From Eucalyptus grandis (Eukaryota > Streptophyta > Magnoliopsida > Myrtales > Myrtaceae), in the NCBI RefSeq assembly GCF_016545825.1, contig NC_052620.1:15376001-15440000 (forward strand): a stretch of DNA of 64,000 nucleotides, written 5' to 3'. The notes beneath the pieces are model-generated. The model was not told where the DNA came from and did no database searches. It saw only the letters and a program-made list of their open reading frames with translations. Shown here one piece after another: positions 1 to 10,769 of this stretch (positions are counted from its first letter, which is position 1; every line of letters begins with the position of its first letter). A program made the translations under genes and the position numbers.

Positions 1-124
1 AGGAAGGACGCCTAATTACCACACGTTGGCCTGCTCAAATTCGATTTGACAAAGAAATGACTATACCAATTTTAAGATACACAAACAAACGCATTTTATC
101 CAGGTTTTTGTTTCATTGCCCGAA
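1..124. repeat. Direct repeat, left copy
   Basis: This stretch matches 1633-1757 closely: both begin AGGAAGGAC and end in a shared run finishing GTTTCATTGCC(C/T)GAA. Similarity stops sharply after the GAA at position 124. The left edge may lie outside the window. The pair, about 1.5 kb apart, could be short LTRs of a terminal-repeat retroelement in miniature or a segmental duplication. No primer-binding site was recognised. Confidence 0.7.
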
Positions 125-1632
125 GGGCACCAAACAACAAATATGGCAACATGAAAGAAGAAAAATGAATACAGTCTTCCTTAGGTTGCCATCTAATGCT
201 GATGATTGTAACACTGAAAACATGCTTTTTTTTAGCCCATAGCATGAATGGTGCTGTGCCAGTAAAAGCTTCAGCACCTCAGAACAGATTGTCCTAGAAA
301 ATCGGCACTCCAAAAATAGATAGCACTTTGGATCATCAAATTATGTAGGCCAGTTCAAGCTCTAAATTGAAAATATCCCAAATACAATATTAAAGGAATC
401 GCACATTCATTGGATATTCTGGAGACTCTAAGTGAACAAATAGCACTTGTAATTAAAGATGTCACCTTTATTTTGACGCCCCAGTCCAAAAGACGAATTC
501 ATAATAATTTGAAATTGACTTTTCAGAAAATTTCGAAGGGGCAGCATGTGTGATAACCAGGCCAAATCACCAATTTTTTCTAGCATGTTTCCAAAGCAGA
601 TAACCGGAAAATTGAGCATTAAATATAGTTGCTCCCGCCTTAATTAACCCAAACAAAATCATGTGAACAATTTGTGTCCTTTTTCGGTTTTGTTTTGGAC
701 GACCCTATCTCTTCTTTTGCTAAGACTAGTAAGATCGCAAGAACTTCCTGTGTTTGTGCATATACTCATTGACATCACTCCCAAACTTCAGACTAGTTCT
801 CCCCGCAAGAGAAAACACCTCTAATAAGTTCACATCGGGAGGAAAGCAAAATACAAGAAAAGGGGATTAAGCCTGATGTAGTGGCTTGTAACACCTTTGT
901 TCACACCGTCGGGTTAGGACGAAGAGGACCTGACGTTGCCGTCAACATCGTTGAGCACTTGCACGAGGACTCGACGTCATCGCACTCATACAAAGAGGAA
1001 ATTTGGGGACTCGACGAAGAAGAAGGGCGCTTAGATGAAGAATACGAGGATTGATGAACAAGAAGCAGACTCGACAAACAAGAATTAAACCATGGAGGCA
1101 TGGACCAAAAACACCGATGAAGAGGTGTGGAGAACTTGAGAAGAAAACTCCACGAATTAGGAGAAGTGAAGAAAACTGGAGAAGAAAACTCAGTTAGGAC
1201 TTGGAAATTTGGAGCAAACCACGGGTTCTTGGAGTTAGCTCACCCTCAAGGAATCGCGGAGACCTTTTTGCACACAAACCTTTTCTTTTAAGCTCGACAC
1301 CGCGTAGGAGAGTGAAATGAGCCAAAAAATGTGCCGAATGCAATAAACCAGGTATTTAAACTTCAGTCAATCCCCACCGAATGCAACCAAACCAAGTGTT
1401 CAAACTTCAGGCATATGGCTAGTCTACCGACGGGAATTTACCTCAAATGGAGCCAGGAGTTCCTCCATCTTTCCCGGTACACGCATTTGTGCTTGTGCGC
1501 TGCTTTCTGCACGTGAAACCATCGGTGGGTGCCAAATTATCAATGGATCTGTTGATACAGCGGGCACGCTCTCTTCGTCCTGCAAAAATGGGAGACATTA
1601 ACAAACCTCGGGCATCGTATATCACCATTCAG
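125..1632. other. Unassigned sequence between direct repeats
   Basis: No convincing gene is present. The part from about 890 to 1300 is richer in GC and purines (GAAGAAG and GACTCGACG words), but every frame is short and I recognise no domain. If the flanking repeats are LTRs, this is the interior of a small non-coding element. Confidence 0.35.
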
Positions 1633-1757
1633 AGGAAGGACACCTGATCACCAGATGTTGGTCCTACTCAAGTTCAATTTGACAAAGAACTGACTAGACC
1701 AATTTTAAGACTAAGAAACAATCGCATTTTATCCAGGTTTTTGTTTCATTGCCTGAA
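1633..1757. repeat. Direct repeat, right copy
   Basis: Second copy of the 1-124 repeat in the same orientation, with substitutions and a small indel scattered through it. The copies are not recent. Downstream, 1758-2314 is AT-rich with a purine-rich AAAAAGGAAGGAA tract near 2165-2215 and no gene. Confidence 0.7.
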
Positions 1758-2314
1758 TAAAAAAATACATGGTCAGCATTTTCCATTGGTCAAATTGGAT
1801 GGATTAACGAATGGGCTCAATTATATCAAATTAGCAAGTTTTATAACTCAATTGCAATTTTTATAAGTTTTAAGACTTTTGACGTATTTATGACTTTAAT
1901 GTTTTATCTTCATTGTAAACATCGTAAATTGGGAAAGTCCTTGTTATAATAATTGGTATTAAGTAAGAAATGGAAAAAATAATGGAGTATATTACGTAGA
2001 AAAAATGCTAAATAAAATCATTCGTTTCATATAAAATGAGAAATCTTTTAAATAATAGGCTCTTAGCTATTCTATATATATATCTCTTCGACGATATGAA
2101 GTTTTTCAAAACATCGGAGATTAAAACTATACTTCTCTTACAGCAACTATGGAACTTTCTCATATACAAAAAAAGGAAGGAAAAAAGGAAAAAACAAAAA
2201 AAAAGAAAGAAGAGAAAACATCACGTGCGTCAGCTGCCTTTTAAAGTAAGTGAGTCCAAGTTTGATTCATTGTATGATTGTTTATTTTGAATTTCCACAA
2301 CTTTTAAAATCTGC

Positions 2315-5300
2315 CTAAAGTTGTCGTGGATGGTTCTGACTCACCTTATAACGCTTGAAACACTCGACGTAGCCTCTGAATCCTTGCTTTAGCCCACGTA
2401 ATTTCGGGCAACAACCGATATATAAGCGGCATTCATTTGGCAATTGGGTGGTCGATACATCAATCAAACTTTCCAATAATAGGCAGTCAGCAACAGATAA
2501 CTTGTTCAAAACTCCAACTTGTCGAGGCCCTCGACAATCCGTAGCTCATGGCAGAGAATTATGCACAAAGACTTGAGGTTCTTTAAGTTTGACAAACTAA
2601 GACTTTGCAAATGCTGACAAGAAAAAAGTACCAACTTTTTTAATGATTCCAATGCACCAACAACTTGAATACCGAGTATTTTAGGGCAATCCTGTAGCAA
2701 GAGACTCTGCAACTCATTGAAGACTCCCGATGCAAGGATTAGTGAAGATTCATGAGAAGATTCCCATTGTATGTCGACGTACACTAACCTTGTGAAGGAC
2801 TCGCACCCATTGATATGCAATTTCTCCAACGACTGCAACACCCCAGCGATGTGTATCTCATTTAGTTTTGGGCAATCTTCCACGGAGACCTCTTTTAGCT
2901 TCGTCATGCTGGACAGCATGAATCTCTCAAGGGGTCCACAATAATCAAGACAAAGCACCGTTAAATTTGGAAGCTGAAGCCCATCAAGTTTAATCTCTTG
3001 CATTTGAGAGCGAATAAGCTGTAAATTTGACAAACTCTTCAGGTTGGAAGAGAGTAAGGCGATTGATTTGAAACTCTCAAGGGTTAGATCTGATAGAGAA
3101 GAGGGAAGTTGTGTGAAGGGTTGCAGGTTCAATCCAGACAATTTGAGTTGGTCATGCCAAGAAAGGGAAGCCAACTCAGCGGGAGCAGGGACGTGGAGGA
3201 GATGCAAACGCAACTCTTCCAGTTTGGATAACCTCCCGATCCACCTTAAGTCACTGGTATGAATTTTACCTTGTTCATCAATGTCAAATTCGATGCTTAG
3301 GTCCAACTCAACCAAATTAGTCAAGTTTGAGAGGCCCGAAATAACCCGCAATGATGTAGATGATACTGCCAGATGGGTTAGACTTATTGGGAGTGCCGGC
3401 AACTCTCGGATTTCATTACACCCTCTTAACACCAGTCGTTGCAGCTGTGGAAGCAAGCCAATTTCAGAAGGAAGTTGACCTTTCAAATCAGCTACAATCC
3501 AAAGCACTTCCAGATTCCCAAGCTTCCTAATAGCAGCCGATAACTCCACTGGACCTTGAATTGAAAGATGCAACTCCCGTAGTGATTTCCACTTATATAT
3601 GGAATCTGGTAGTCCCTTTATTCCATAACAATTCTTTAAAGAGAAGTGCTCTAGATTTTGTAAGTCCCCGATTTCTTCAGGCAAACCTTCAAGCTGATAG
3701 CATTCACCAAACTTTAACTTTATCAGACACTTTAACTTCCCAATAGAGCTGTCAATCTTCCTTAAACCACGGCAAGTCATAAAAGTTAGCTTCTTTAAAG
3801 TTGAGCATCCTGATAAGTCTGGTGTTCTGGTTATGCGATTGCACTCACAAAGAGTAAGAACTTTCAATTTTCTTGCCTCCTGTAAAAAGTGAATGCATTA
3901 TCAAAGGGAGGAACAGTTCAAATGTTGCTTTCAAGGACAAATAATAGAAATAAGCATATGATGCACCTGTATTAATCTCCATAACTTCAGATCGTCTATA
4001 CCGTCAATGAAATAAAATTCAATGACAACCACATTCTTTAAGCACATATTGGTTAGCTTACACTTTAAACCAGAAGCATTCCAATAAATCCATCTTAAAT
4101 TGGGAAAACAATCCATTAGGTTGCCAACAAACGTTCCCCGTCAAGTCTAAGGAACCTCAGATTTTCAAACCTTCTAATCTCTTCACTTTTGATAGATACT
4201 TCCGTAGGAAACAATTCTAGTTTCATTGCTTGAACCTTCTTCATCTGCAAATGAGAGCAAAACAAGTAGTGTTCAGCATTCTATTTTATCAAGGAAAAGT
4301 ATTAAAACCAAGAAGAAAAAGAGAATTTATGAGTTCTCTCATGAAGTGTTCCACCTTCTTTGTCCTTATTGCATCGAGGACTTCCTCCTTACTCCATAAC
4401 CTACTACGCTCTTCAAGATTCATCAGATTTTCTTGACGAACAATTTCCCTTCCAAGATCTCTGAGTTGATCGTGCATCCAAAATTCATTGTCCTTTACAA
4501 TCTTTATCAAGGACATGCTTCTAAGGACCTCAATTTCCCTACTTGGGGAGAAGTCAAAATCTTCCCACATATGAATTGCATTTGCCTTTTCCTTACCAAT
4601 GAAAAAGCATGCAATATCTAGAAAAATTTGTTGTTGATATAAAGTCAATGCATCATAGCTAATCCTCAACTTTTTGGACACACCCTCCCAAGGTGCTTTC
4701 CCTAACTTCTCCAATGTTTCGTTCCATAGTTCTTGTGTTTTATTGTACAGAAATGAACCAATTACTTCAATAGTCAAAGGAAGTCTTCCGGTGGCATTTA
4801 CAATTTCGTTTGCAATATCATAGCGATCATCTAAAGGAGAGTCCTTGTTAAATGCATGTTTGCTGAAGAGTTCAAGCGCATGATTACTATTCATCAACTT
4901 CATTTCATATTTTTGTTCAGGGATTGGCAAAACATCAATGTTTCTAGTAGTAATCAGTACTCTAGACCCTGAACACAAAGCACCTTTTCCAACTAGTTTC
5001 TCCACTTGTTCACATCTATCAACATCATCCAGTACAATGAAGACCTTCTTCTTGCAAAGTGTTCCTTCAATCCTAGTCATTCCATAGTTAATTTCATCGA
5101 CACTTTCTGTTCCTGCAGCATTTCCTATTTCAGATAATAACTTCTTTTGCAATTCAACCAAGCCATCGTTCTTGATGACTTTTCTCGAACATCTTCAAGA
5201 AAGCAGCAACACTTTCCAAAGTGGGTATGAAGTTGATTGAACACGACTTTGGCGAGAGTCGTTTTACCGATACCCCCCATGCCATGAATTTGAATGAGAC

Positions 5301-5542
5301 GCACACCTCCAGAGTCTATGTCTAGTAGTTTTTTTACTGCTACCACTTGATCATCAATTCCAATTAAACATTCAGTCACGGGCTTTTCCTTTATCTTCAG
5401 CCTCTTCAAAACCTCCACAGTGACCAACTTGATTAGTTCGCCTTGGCTGTCATGAAGGCAAGCCATTTCAATAGGGGAAAATTGCGGAAAAAATCTAGTA
5501 ATTAAATATCATTCGTGATACAATTCCATCAGAATTTAACGG

Positions 5543-5588
<46 letters not shown>

Positions 5589-7207
5589 CTCTCTCTAGCA
5601 ATTGATGTTATTCAATTGCATCTACTTAATTGTGTAATAATTCAACAACCAACCAATGGGACATCAGCAATCAAGACGTGTCTTCTCAAATTTCATAGTG
5701 AATGCAAGGTTTTCTTAGTTGTCGCTTTTGATAACTTAATATTTGTCATTTGATTTGTTGTGAAAACCTTACGTGTACTTGATCTTGTAAAGTTCCAAAA
5801 TAACACTAAACATGCACAAAACAAACATTATGACTAGAACGATGGAATCAACCCCAAAGGATTTCGAATTTGATTTTTCTAACTAATTCTATGTAACCAT
5901 CAAAAATATGAATCTGCATCACTTTTTTTTTTGGGTCGAATCTACATAACTTTCAATTGCGCTTTTCATTCACATTGCTGAGTGTCACGTGTTGCATTGT
6001 GTCATGACACCCGAAAATTGACTTGATCCCAACATGTGATTAGCAATCTTTGAATTATGTTAATCTTGTTTGTGCAAGATAAATGTGCAACTATTTATAC
6101 ACCGCAAGTTAACATTTTATTAGTAATATTCATGGGACAACCTTAGAAGTGGGACATCATATGTTCAGGAGGAGAAATATCTGATGTATTAATTGAAAGG
6201 TTAAATTATTAGACAGAACGTGCATGGTACTCAATTATTCCACTTCATCACCCATTATATAAAATGCCTTTTCTCCAGCACTTTGACATTTTTCTTTTAC
6301 ACATGTACCATTTAGTATCACTAGTGGAAGTTTCACCTCAATTGTGGTGATATATCTACGTTTTTAAGTTTTGAGTAGTAGTTCTAGAAGCATTAGAATT
6401 TTACTAAGAGTTGCTTACTGAATGACAGAGGTGAAAAATGAAACAAAATTTACATAGACCATCAACGAAAGGAAAAAATGAGCTTTCATTTCTATTTTCA
6501 TTTCTTCATTAAAAATAGACATATGATAGTGCCTCTAGTGAAATTAAGAACACCAATAATTTTGGTAGCACTAGCATGAATTTTTATGTTTTTAATTCTC
6601 TCCTCCTACCCACATCTAATATGTTCCTTCTATCTATGAATTATTTACTCACTTTTTGCAAACAGGAAAAAATATTAGGGAAAAGTAAGGATCTTGGAAT
6701 GCAGCAAGCTCACCTATCGCCTATCTTGACTTTCCATCCCTTTATTTCATCAACCTCCGTCAAAGCCTTTCTCCAGGAATTTACTTCTTCGATGCTCAAG
6801 TTATTCTTGTCCTGCAAAATGAGAATGGCTTTGTGATACAACCCGTCTTCCATCTTAAGATCTTTAGGTTCCACATTGAAGAAAATAGGTAGGATCTCTT
6901 TATTCTCGTTTGTCTTGGAGGTGCTCCCCATAATCTGCGTGAGCTCGCGGAGACACCATTTGCTTGAAGCATAGGTTGGAGAGAAGACGGGGATGTAGAT
7001 CATAGAGTTGTCAATTGCTCTCTGGAGAGCTCCATCAATTCTTTCACCAACACGGAGCTCTTCATCGTCTCGAAAGACGCAGATGCCAACATCGGTCAAG
7101 CTATGGTAGAGGCAATCGGTAAAATCACTACGAGTGTCGGGCCCTCTGAAGCTTAGGAACACTTGATACTCGCTTCCTGATGATGTTCCTGCCTCTGAGC
7201 TCTCCAT
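2315..7207 (-). CDS. TIR-NB-LRR (TNL) disease resistance gene, frame broken three times
   Basis: Intracellular immune receptor of the TIR-NBS-LRR class: the TIR domain signals through NAD+ cleavage, NB-ARC is the nucleotide switch and the LRR region senses effectors. Coding exons by GT-AG sites are 7207-6714 (TIR), 5446-4355 (NB-ARC), 4244-3967 and 3879-2345 (LRRs). The frame is broken at about 5168-5173, 4136-4139 and 2508-2511. Each break is one missing base in a short run (A, G and T on the coding strand). Adding one base per site makes every exon join in phase and gives about 1134 codons, a normal TNL length. The gene is therefore either a very young pseudogene or an intact gene with consensus errors. 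A TATA-like AATTTATATATT lies upstream (about 7328-7339). A good donor (AAG|GTGAGT) at 2345/2344 suggests one more 3' exon; otherwise reading continues to a stop at 2315. Confidence 0.9.
2345..3879 (-). CDS. TNL exon 4: LRR and C-terminal region, one frameshift
   Basis: After the acceptor TTTTTACAG, reading runs in one frame for about 450 codons of irregular leucine-rich repeats (KVLTLCECNRI, LKKLTFMTCRGLRKI, LPEEIGDLQNLEHFSL and so on). A TGA falls right after GLDKLEF. A frame offset by one base at the TTTT run (plus AAAA, 2508-2511) continues with NKLSVADCLLLESLID and ends in VECFKRYK, a usual C-terminal stretch of these receptors. The exon plus one base is 512 codons, exactly phase 0 at the donor AAG|GTGAGT. 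Confidence 0.85.
3967..4244 (-). CDS. TNL exon 3: first LRR segment, one frameshift
   Basis: This short exon begins after TTTGCAG at 4245 with MKKVQAMKLEL and reads through IRRFENLRFLRL. At the GGGG run (plus-strand CCCC, 4136-4139) the frame shifts and a TAA appears (plus 4116-4118). The other frame continues with MDCFPNLRWIYW and KLTNMCLKNVVVIEF, normal TNL leucine-rich wording. The exon is 278 bp, and one added base makes it 93 codons, matching phase 0 on both sides (CAG|GTGCAT donor). Confidence 0.82.
4355..5446 (-). CDS. TNL exon 2: NB-ARC domain, one frameshift
   Basis: In order: P-loop GMGGIGKTT (about 5261-5283), kinase-2 VFIVLDDVD, RNBS-B GSRVLITTRN, a GLPL variant GRLPLT, RNBS-D FLDIACFFIG and an intact WMHD motif (codons at 4469-4477). 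The reading frame changes just after REKSSR, near 5168-5173, where the coding strand has AGAACG; relatives would need one more A. Length plus one base is consistent with phase 2 entry and phase 0 exit at AAGAAG|GTGG. No motif residue is lost, so the frameshift is the only defect seen. Confidence 0.88.
5545..5584. repeat. (TC)20 microsatellite
   Basis: About 40 bp of uninterrupted TC inside intron 1 of the TNL gene. Read in the gene's direction it is a GA tract. It is likely length-variable. Confidence 0.95.
5910..5950 (-). mobile_element. LINE tail footprint with 13-bp target duplication
   Basis: GAATCTGCATCAC (5910-5922) and GAATCTACATAAC (5938-5950) match at 11 of 13 bases. Between them sit only ten T and GGGTC. 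On the minus strand that reads GACCC followed by poly(A), as expected for an almost completely 5'-truncated LINE copy. Confidence 0.6.
6714..7207 (-). CDS. TNL exon 1: TIR domain
   Basis: The ATG at 7207 opens a 164-codon exon. After a short Ser/Gly leader the TIR signature YQVFLSFRGPDTR follows (residues 14-26). SSKWCLREL at residues 81-89 carries the conserved Glu (E88) of the TIR NADase site. The exon ends in GATAG|GTGAGC, phase 2, and joins the acceptor at 5447 to rebuild a Ser codon before QGELIKLV. The frame is intact, so a TIR-only product could be made even if the downstream breaks are real. Confidence 0.92.
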
Positions 7208-8099
7208 ATTAACTTTAGCCTTAGTAGCTCTCTCCCTCGTGTGTGAACAAGAGAGGTCTTTGCCCTTGGCTGACCGAAGGTTTCAACCAAGAACATATGG
7301 CATGGATATATCAGGAGTGAGATTACCAATATATAAATTAAGTTACAGAATAACAATAAAACAAAAGAAAAGTATTTAGATGACCGTATTATATTCAAAC
7401 TCTCAATGATCCATATCATTTATAAGTCAACGCTATGAAACGCTTACATAACATTGCTTTTGCCAAATACTTTTTCCACTTATGAAATTCTAGGAAGACT
7501 TTTTGAGAAAAATAAAAGGTTGTATACGTGGAGAGATTATTTGACGGCTAGGTCATATGCATTTCCTAAGCAAAGAATGTACCCCTTTCAATCTTGCCAA
7601 TATTAAAAGACACTATTCAATTTTTTCAAAAGATTGTGACGCATTTATATGTCAATCTAGGAAACTGGAAAAAAACCAACGATTAACAAACTCGATCCGC
7701 AAGACTTAAGAAAAACAAAAATTTTAAAAAGATAAAAGTCAATTCAAACATATATAAATAAACATGTACAAAAATTAGTATTATGAAAGAAAATACTAAA
7801 TCACGGATTCTTCTTTAAAAAAAAAAAAAAACCTTAAATTTTTGGAACGGTTTGAGATTAGTCCGCAGTCTTTTCGTAAATCCACTTGTCTACTCTTGTT
7901 AAGAAGCTGATTGGGGAGACTTCTGGTCCAATTACAGAGGAAGGAACGCAACAAAAACACAAATGAGTATTTCAATCGCGACGACCAGATCCGTCCTCGA
8001 TCGTGGACACCGCACTCATTCTGGGCAAGGTTTTCATGAAACCGAACTCTTCAAGGAAAATCCAGAACAAGTCAGAAGAGAATCGTACCGTGTTCGTGG
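7208..8099. other. Intergenic, TNL promoter side
   Basis: This holds the presumed 5' UTR and promoter of the minus-strand TNL gene, then AT-rich DNA. No gene or repeat was recognised between 7420 and about 7960. Confidence 0.5.
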
Positions 8100-8411
8100 T
8101 CACTGCTGCCGGGAATGGGCTTCGTGAAGATGAATATCGATGGCTCCTGGTCCTGGCTAGCCGATTCGTCAGAGGGGTTCGTTGCCGGAGTCGCTCGGGA
8201 CGACCGGGGGACGTTGATCGCTGGGTTTGCGAAGAAGATCGTGGCCTCCTCTGCTCTGCACACGGATAAACTCGCCCTCAAAGAAGCGTTTGTCGGTCAC
8301 TGTGCGAGGAAAGGAAGCTCGAAGACTTTCAAGTCTTCCAAGCGACCTGAGAGTGCCTTCAAGCCGCATGTATGGTTCGTGGCCCTCGGGTGTTTCATTT
8401 TAGATAATTGA
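8100..8411 (+). pseudogene. RNase H-like (RVT_3) domain fragment of a LINE
   Basis: The frame reads GFVKMNIDGSWS, then VAGVARDDRGTLIAGFAKKI and TDKLALKEAF. This is the start of the plant RNase H-like domain found at the end of LINE polyproteins: catalytic Asp in NIDGSW, then the G..RD..G strand and the A/E..AL.EAL helix. Only about half the domain is present before unrelated sequence. No RT is upstream. A poly(A) run near 8475 could be the LINE tail on this strand. A host RNase H-like gene piece is the alternative. Confidence 0.55.
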
Positions 8412-9058
8412 ATCTTCTCAAATTGTTTATTGTCGAGAACAAAAAGTATTTGTGGCAAAATAATAGTTGCGGAGGAAAAAAAAAATTGCCTAGGACACAG
8501 AATTGATCTTAAAGTACTATTCCTATAGCACCAAACCAAATCCACCTACGTTAGGAGAGATAATTATCAAATGATTACTAAATTTATTATACAAATATTA
8601 ATTCAGTACTATTTTTTTTTAAATTTTGCTAATATAACTTTAAACCGTTGTACAAAATTCTGATATAATATTTCCGGCCAATTGCTGCAAAAAATTGCTA
8701 ACGTCACATTTAATTGTTACCGATCATCCTACAACTTTCCTTGAAATGACATCTTATGTGGACCATAGCATCAATAATTGATAGCCGTACGATAAATTTT
8801 ATACTAAGTTGGTAATTTTCCCCACATTAAGATCACTTTTTAACACTAGAAGGCAATACATTAGGGAAGACGTGTGGAATATTTGTGGAGGTAATTAAAG
8901 TGAGACCATAGGCATCATATACTCTTCCATGGTTCCACATATTTTATAAGGATGAGCCCCAGTGCCTTTTCCTTAACAGCGGCGTCCCCATACAAAGGAA
9001 TGCCAAAACGAACTTGTTACGTGTGAAGATCAATGTTATTTATGTGAACCATACTCGC

Positions 9059-9074
9059 ATCCTTGCTTACCTTT
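9059..9074. repeat. Target site duplication, left
   Basis: ATCCTTGCTTACCTTT, identical in all 16 bases to 9936-9951, directly beside the T-run end of the LINE insert. Confidence 0.88.
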
Positions 9075-9935
9075 TATTTTTTTTGGTAAAGGTAAGTAAT
9101 ATATTGATTTTGCAAGAAAGAAAACAAGAGGGAGGCCTGGCACCAACAAAAACAGACACTCAAGAAGACAAAAGTCTAGAACGAGTGTAAGGGAGCCATG
9201 AAAAAATGAGCAACAACAACAAAAGGAAACAAAAGACAACAAAAACTAGAAAACCCCCCATTAATCAAAAATAGAAGGATGGATGTTCCAGCTTCGTTGA
9301 AGTCTTCTATTCATGGGCACATCGGGAACATGTTTAAAGGTCATAGCCTTATCTTTGATAGCCTTTTGAAGATGCATTTTCATCGCTAGAAGAAAGAGAG
9401 TCTGATTCCGAAAAAGCACATTGTTCCGCTCTTTCCAAATGATATAACACATTGCACCAAAACTAAACCGAGCCAGGATCTGATAAAAACTCTTCCCCAT
9501 AAACCGCTTGGAAGCCCAGGCCAAATTATCCACCCAATGCTTGTTTCGCCACACTAGGTTGAATCTTGCCGCCCATAATGAAATAAGACTATCCGAAGCA
9601 CGGCAAGCAAAGAACAAATGATCTATAGAATCAGGTCTGCAAGAACAAAGGGGGCAATTTGTAGCGGGGATCCTACCATAAGAGATGAGCAAAACCTGAG
9701 TTGGCAGCCAATTGCGCGAAATAAGCCAAAGATGCGTTTGATATCTTGGAGGCAAGGCAGTATTCCAAACAAAAGAAGCCCACAAGATGACATTACGCTT
9801 CGGTCGGATCAAATCCCAGGCAGAAGCAATGGAGAAGCGACCGGATGGGTGCGGAAGCCACTGAAACCGATCCTCCTCTTGGTTGAATACTGGAAGGGGA
9901 TTCCACCAATTAGCCATGATGTTAATGATATACCG
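9075..9935 (-). mobile_element. 5'-truncated LINE insertion
   Basis: An 861-bp insert flanked by perfect 16-bp duplications. On the minus strand it ends in eight A after TTTACC, a short LINE tail, and contains the 3' part of the LINE polyprotein. The 5' end is cut off, as in target-primed reverse transcription. The perfect duplications and the uninterrupted frame suggest a fairly young insertion. Confidence 0.88.
9261..9935 (-). CDS. LINE polyprotein C-terminal part with zf-RVT domain
   Basis: The reading frame is open upstream to 10007, but codons above 9935 are flanking DNA; LINE coding starts near INIMANWW. The domain FQWLPHPSGRFSIASAWDL then WLPTQVLLISYGRI and CPLC...SIDHLFFAC is the zinc-binding region (zf-RVT) that follows reverse transcriptase in plant L1-type LINEs. 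A C-terminal tail with W..IWKERNN follows. There are no stops up to 9261. The fragment lacks endonuclease and RT and cannot move itself. Confidence 0.85.
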   Translation of the reverse strand, partial: RYIINIMANWWNPLPVFNQEEDRFQWLPHPSGRFSIASAWDLIRPKRNVILWASFVWNTALPPRYQTHLWLISRNWLPTQVLLISYGRIPATNCPLCSCRPDSIDHLFFACRASDSLISLWAARFNLVWRNKHWVDNLAWASKRFMGKSFYQILARFSFGAMCYIIWKERNNVLFRNQTLFLLAMKMHLQKAIKDKAMTFKHVPDVPMNRRLQRSWNIHPSIFD

Positions 9936-9951
9936 ATCCTTGCTTACCTTT
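9936..9951. repeat. Target site duplication, right
   Basis: Second, identical copy of the 16-bp duplication, at the truncated 5' end of the LINE. The original site can be read by joining 9074 to 9952. Confidence 0.88.
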
Positions 9952-10769
9952 AATCGATGGGTGACACAATAAAATTCACCTATTACGTGTGATTTGTTGT
10001 TTCGCAACGTTATTAATTGTTAGTTATCTCAGTGTTATATTGACTTTTTAAGGTGTCTTCTTCCAATAAATTGTTAATCATTTAAAGGTAACTGCTCCAA
10101 AGTAGTTTAATGGCAAGTTTTGGTATACATAGCTCGAAATATTAGTCCGCAAGCAGTGGACCTGATTATGTGAGGGTTTTAATTTATTGAGGAATTATGC
10201 TGCACCTTAATGGGCCTTATTAGCTCAATACCCTTTAAAAATCCTCAACTTTAAATTCATTCCCAATTCTAACCTGAACTTTTTTTTTTTGTCTGAATAG
10301 ATATCACTAAATTTCATTCAACTCACAGAAATGCCCAAGCATAAAAAAAAAAATGGCCATGGATTCTTCAAAATTATAACATCAGCACCACATAAATGTT
10401 CTTTATCCGTGTTTTCATCAACACCCTCGCATTTGTATAGAATAACAATAGCCTCTTGGTGATGATAATTTATAGAAAATCAAAGGAAATTTGTGGATGA
10501 TGAGTTAACGGATCAAATTTGGAACCAAATTGGAAAGTTGATGATTTTTTTTTTTTTTACAAAAAAAAAAGTTCCTAATAGAATTGAGATTGGATTTAAA
10601 GTTGAAGGGTTTCTAAGGAATTAGGCTGGGCATTAGTATTATATAGGGTGTGTCTTCACAATATAAAAGAAATGGTAAGCTATGCAGGTTTCAATGCCTT
10701 GAAACTATGAAAGAAGTAGGAGTTTGCTAAATTTTTCTGCCTGGACAACATCTCCTTTTTAATATTTAG

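Larger units (their letters stand above)
5447..6713 (-). other. TNL intron 1
   Basis: This 1267-bp intron runs from donor GTGAGC (6713) to acceptor CATGACAG (5447). It is AT-rich and carries a long TC microsatellite and a poly(A)-tail footprint. No coding sequence was seen in it. Confidence 0.8.

Noticed and set aside
10281..10340. Another T-run with GTCTGAATAG resembling a LINE tail
   Set aside because: No convincing target duplication on both sides.
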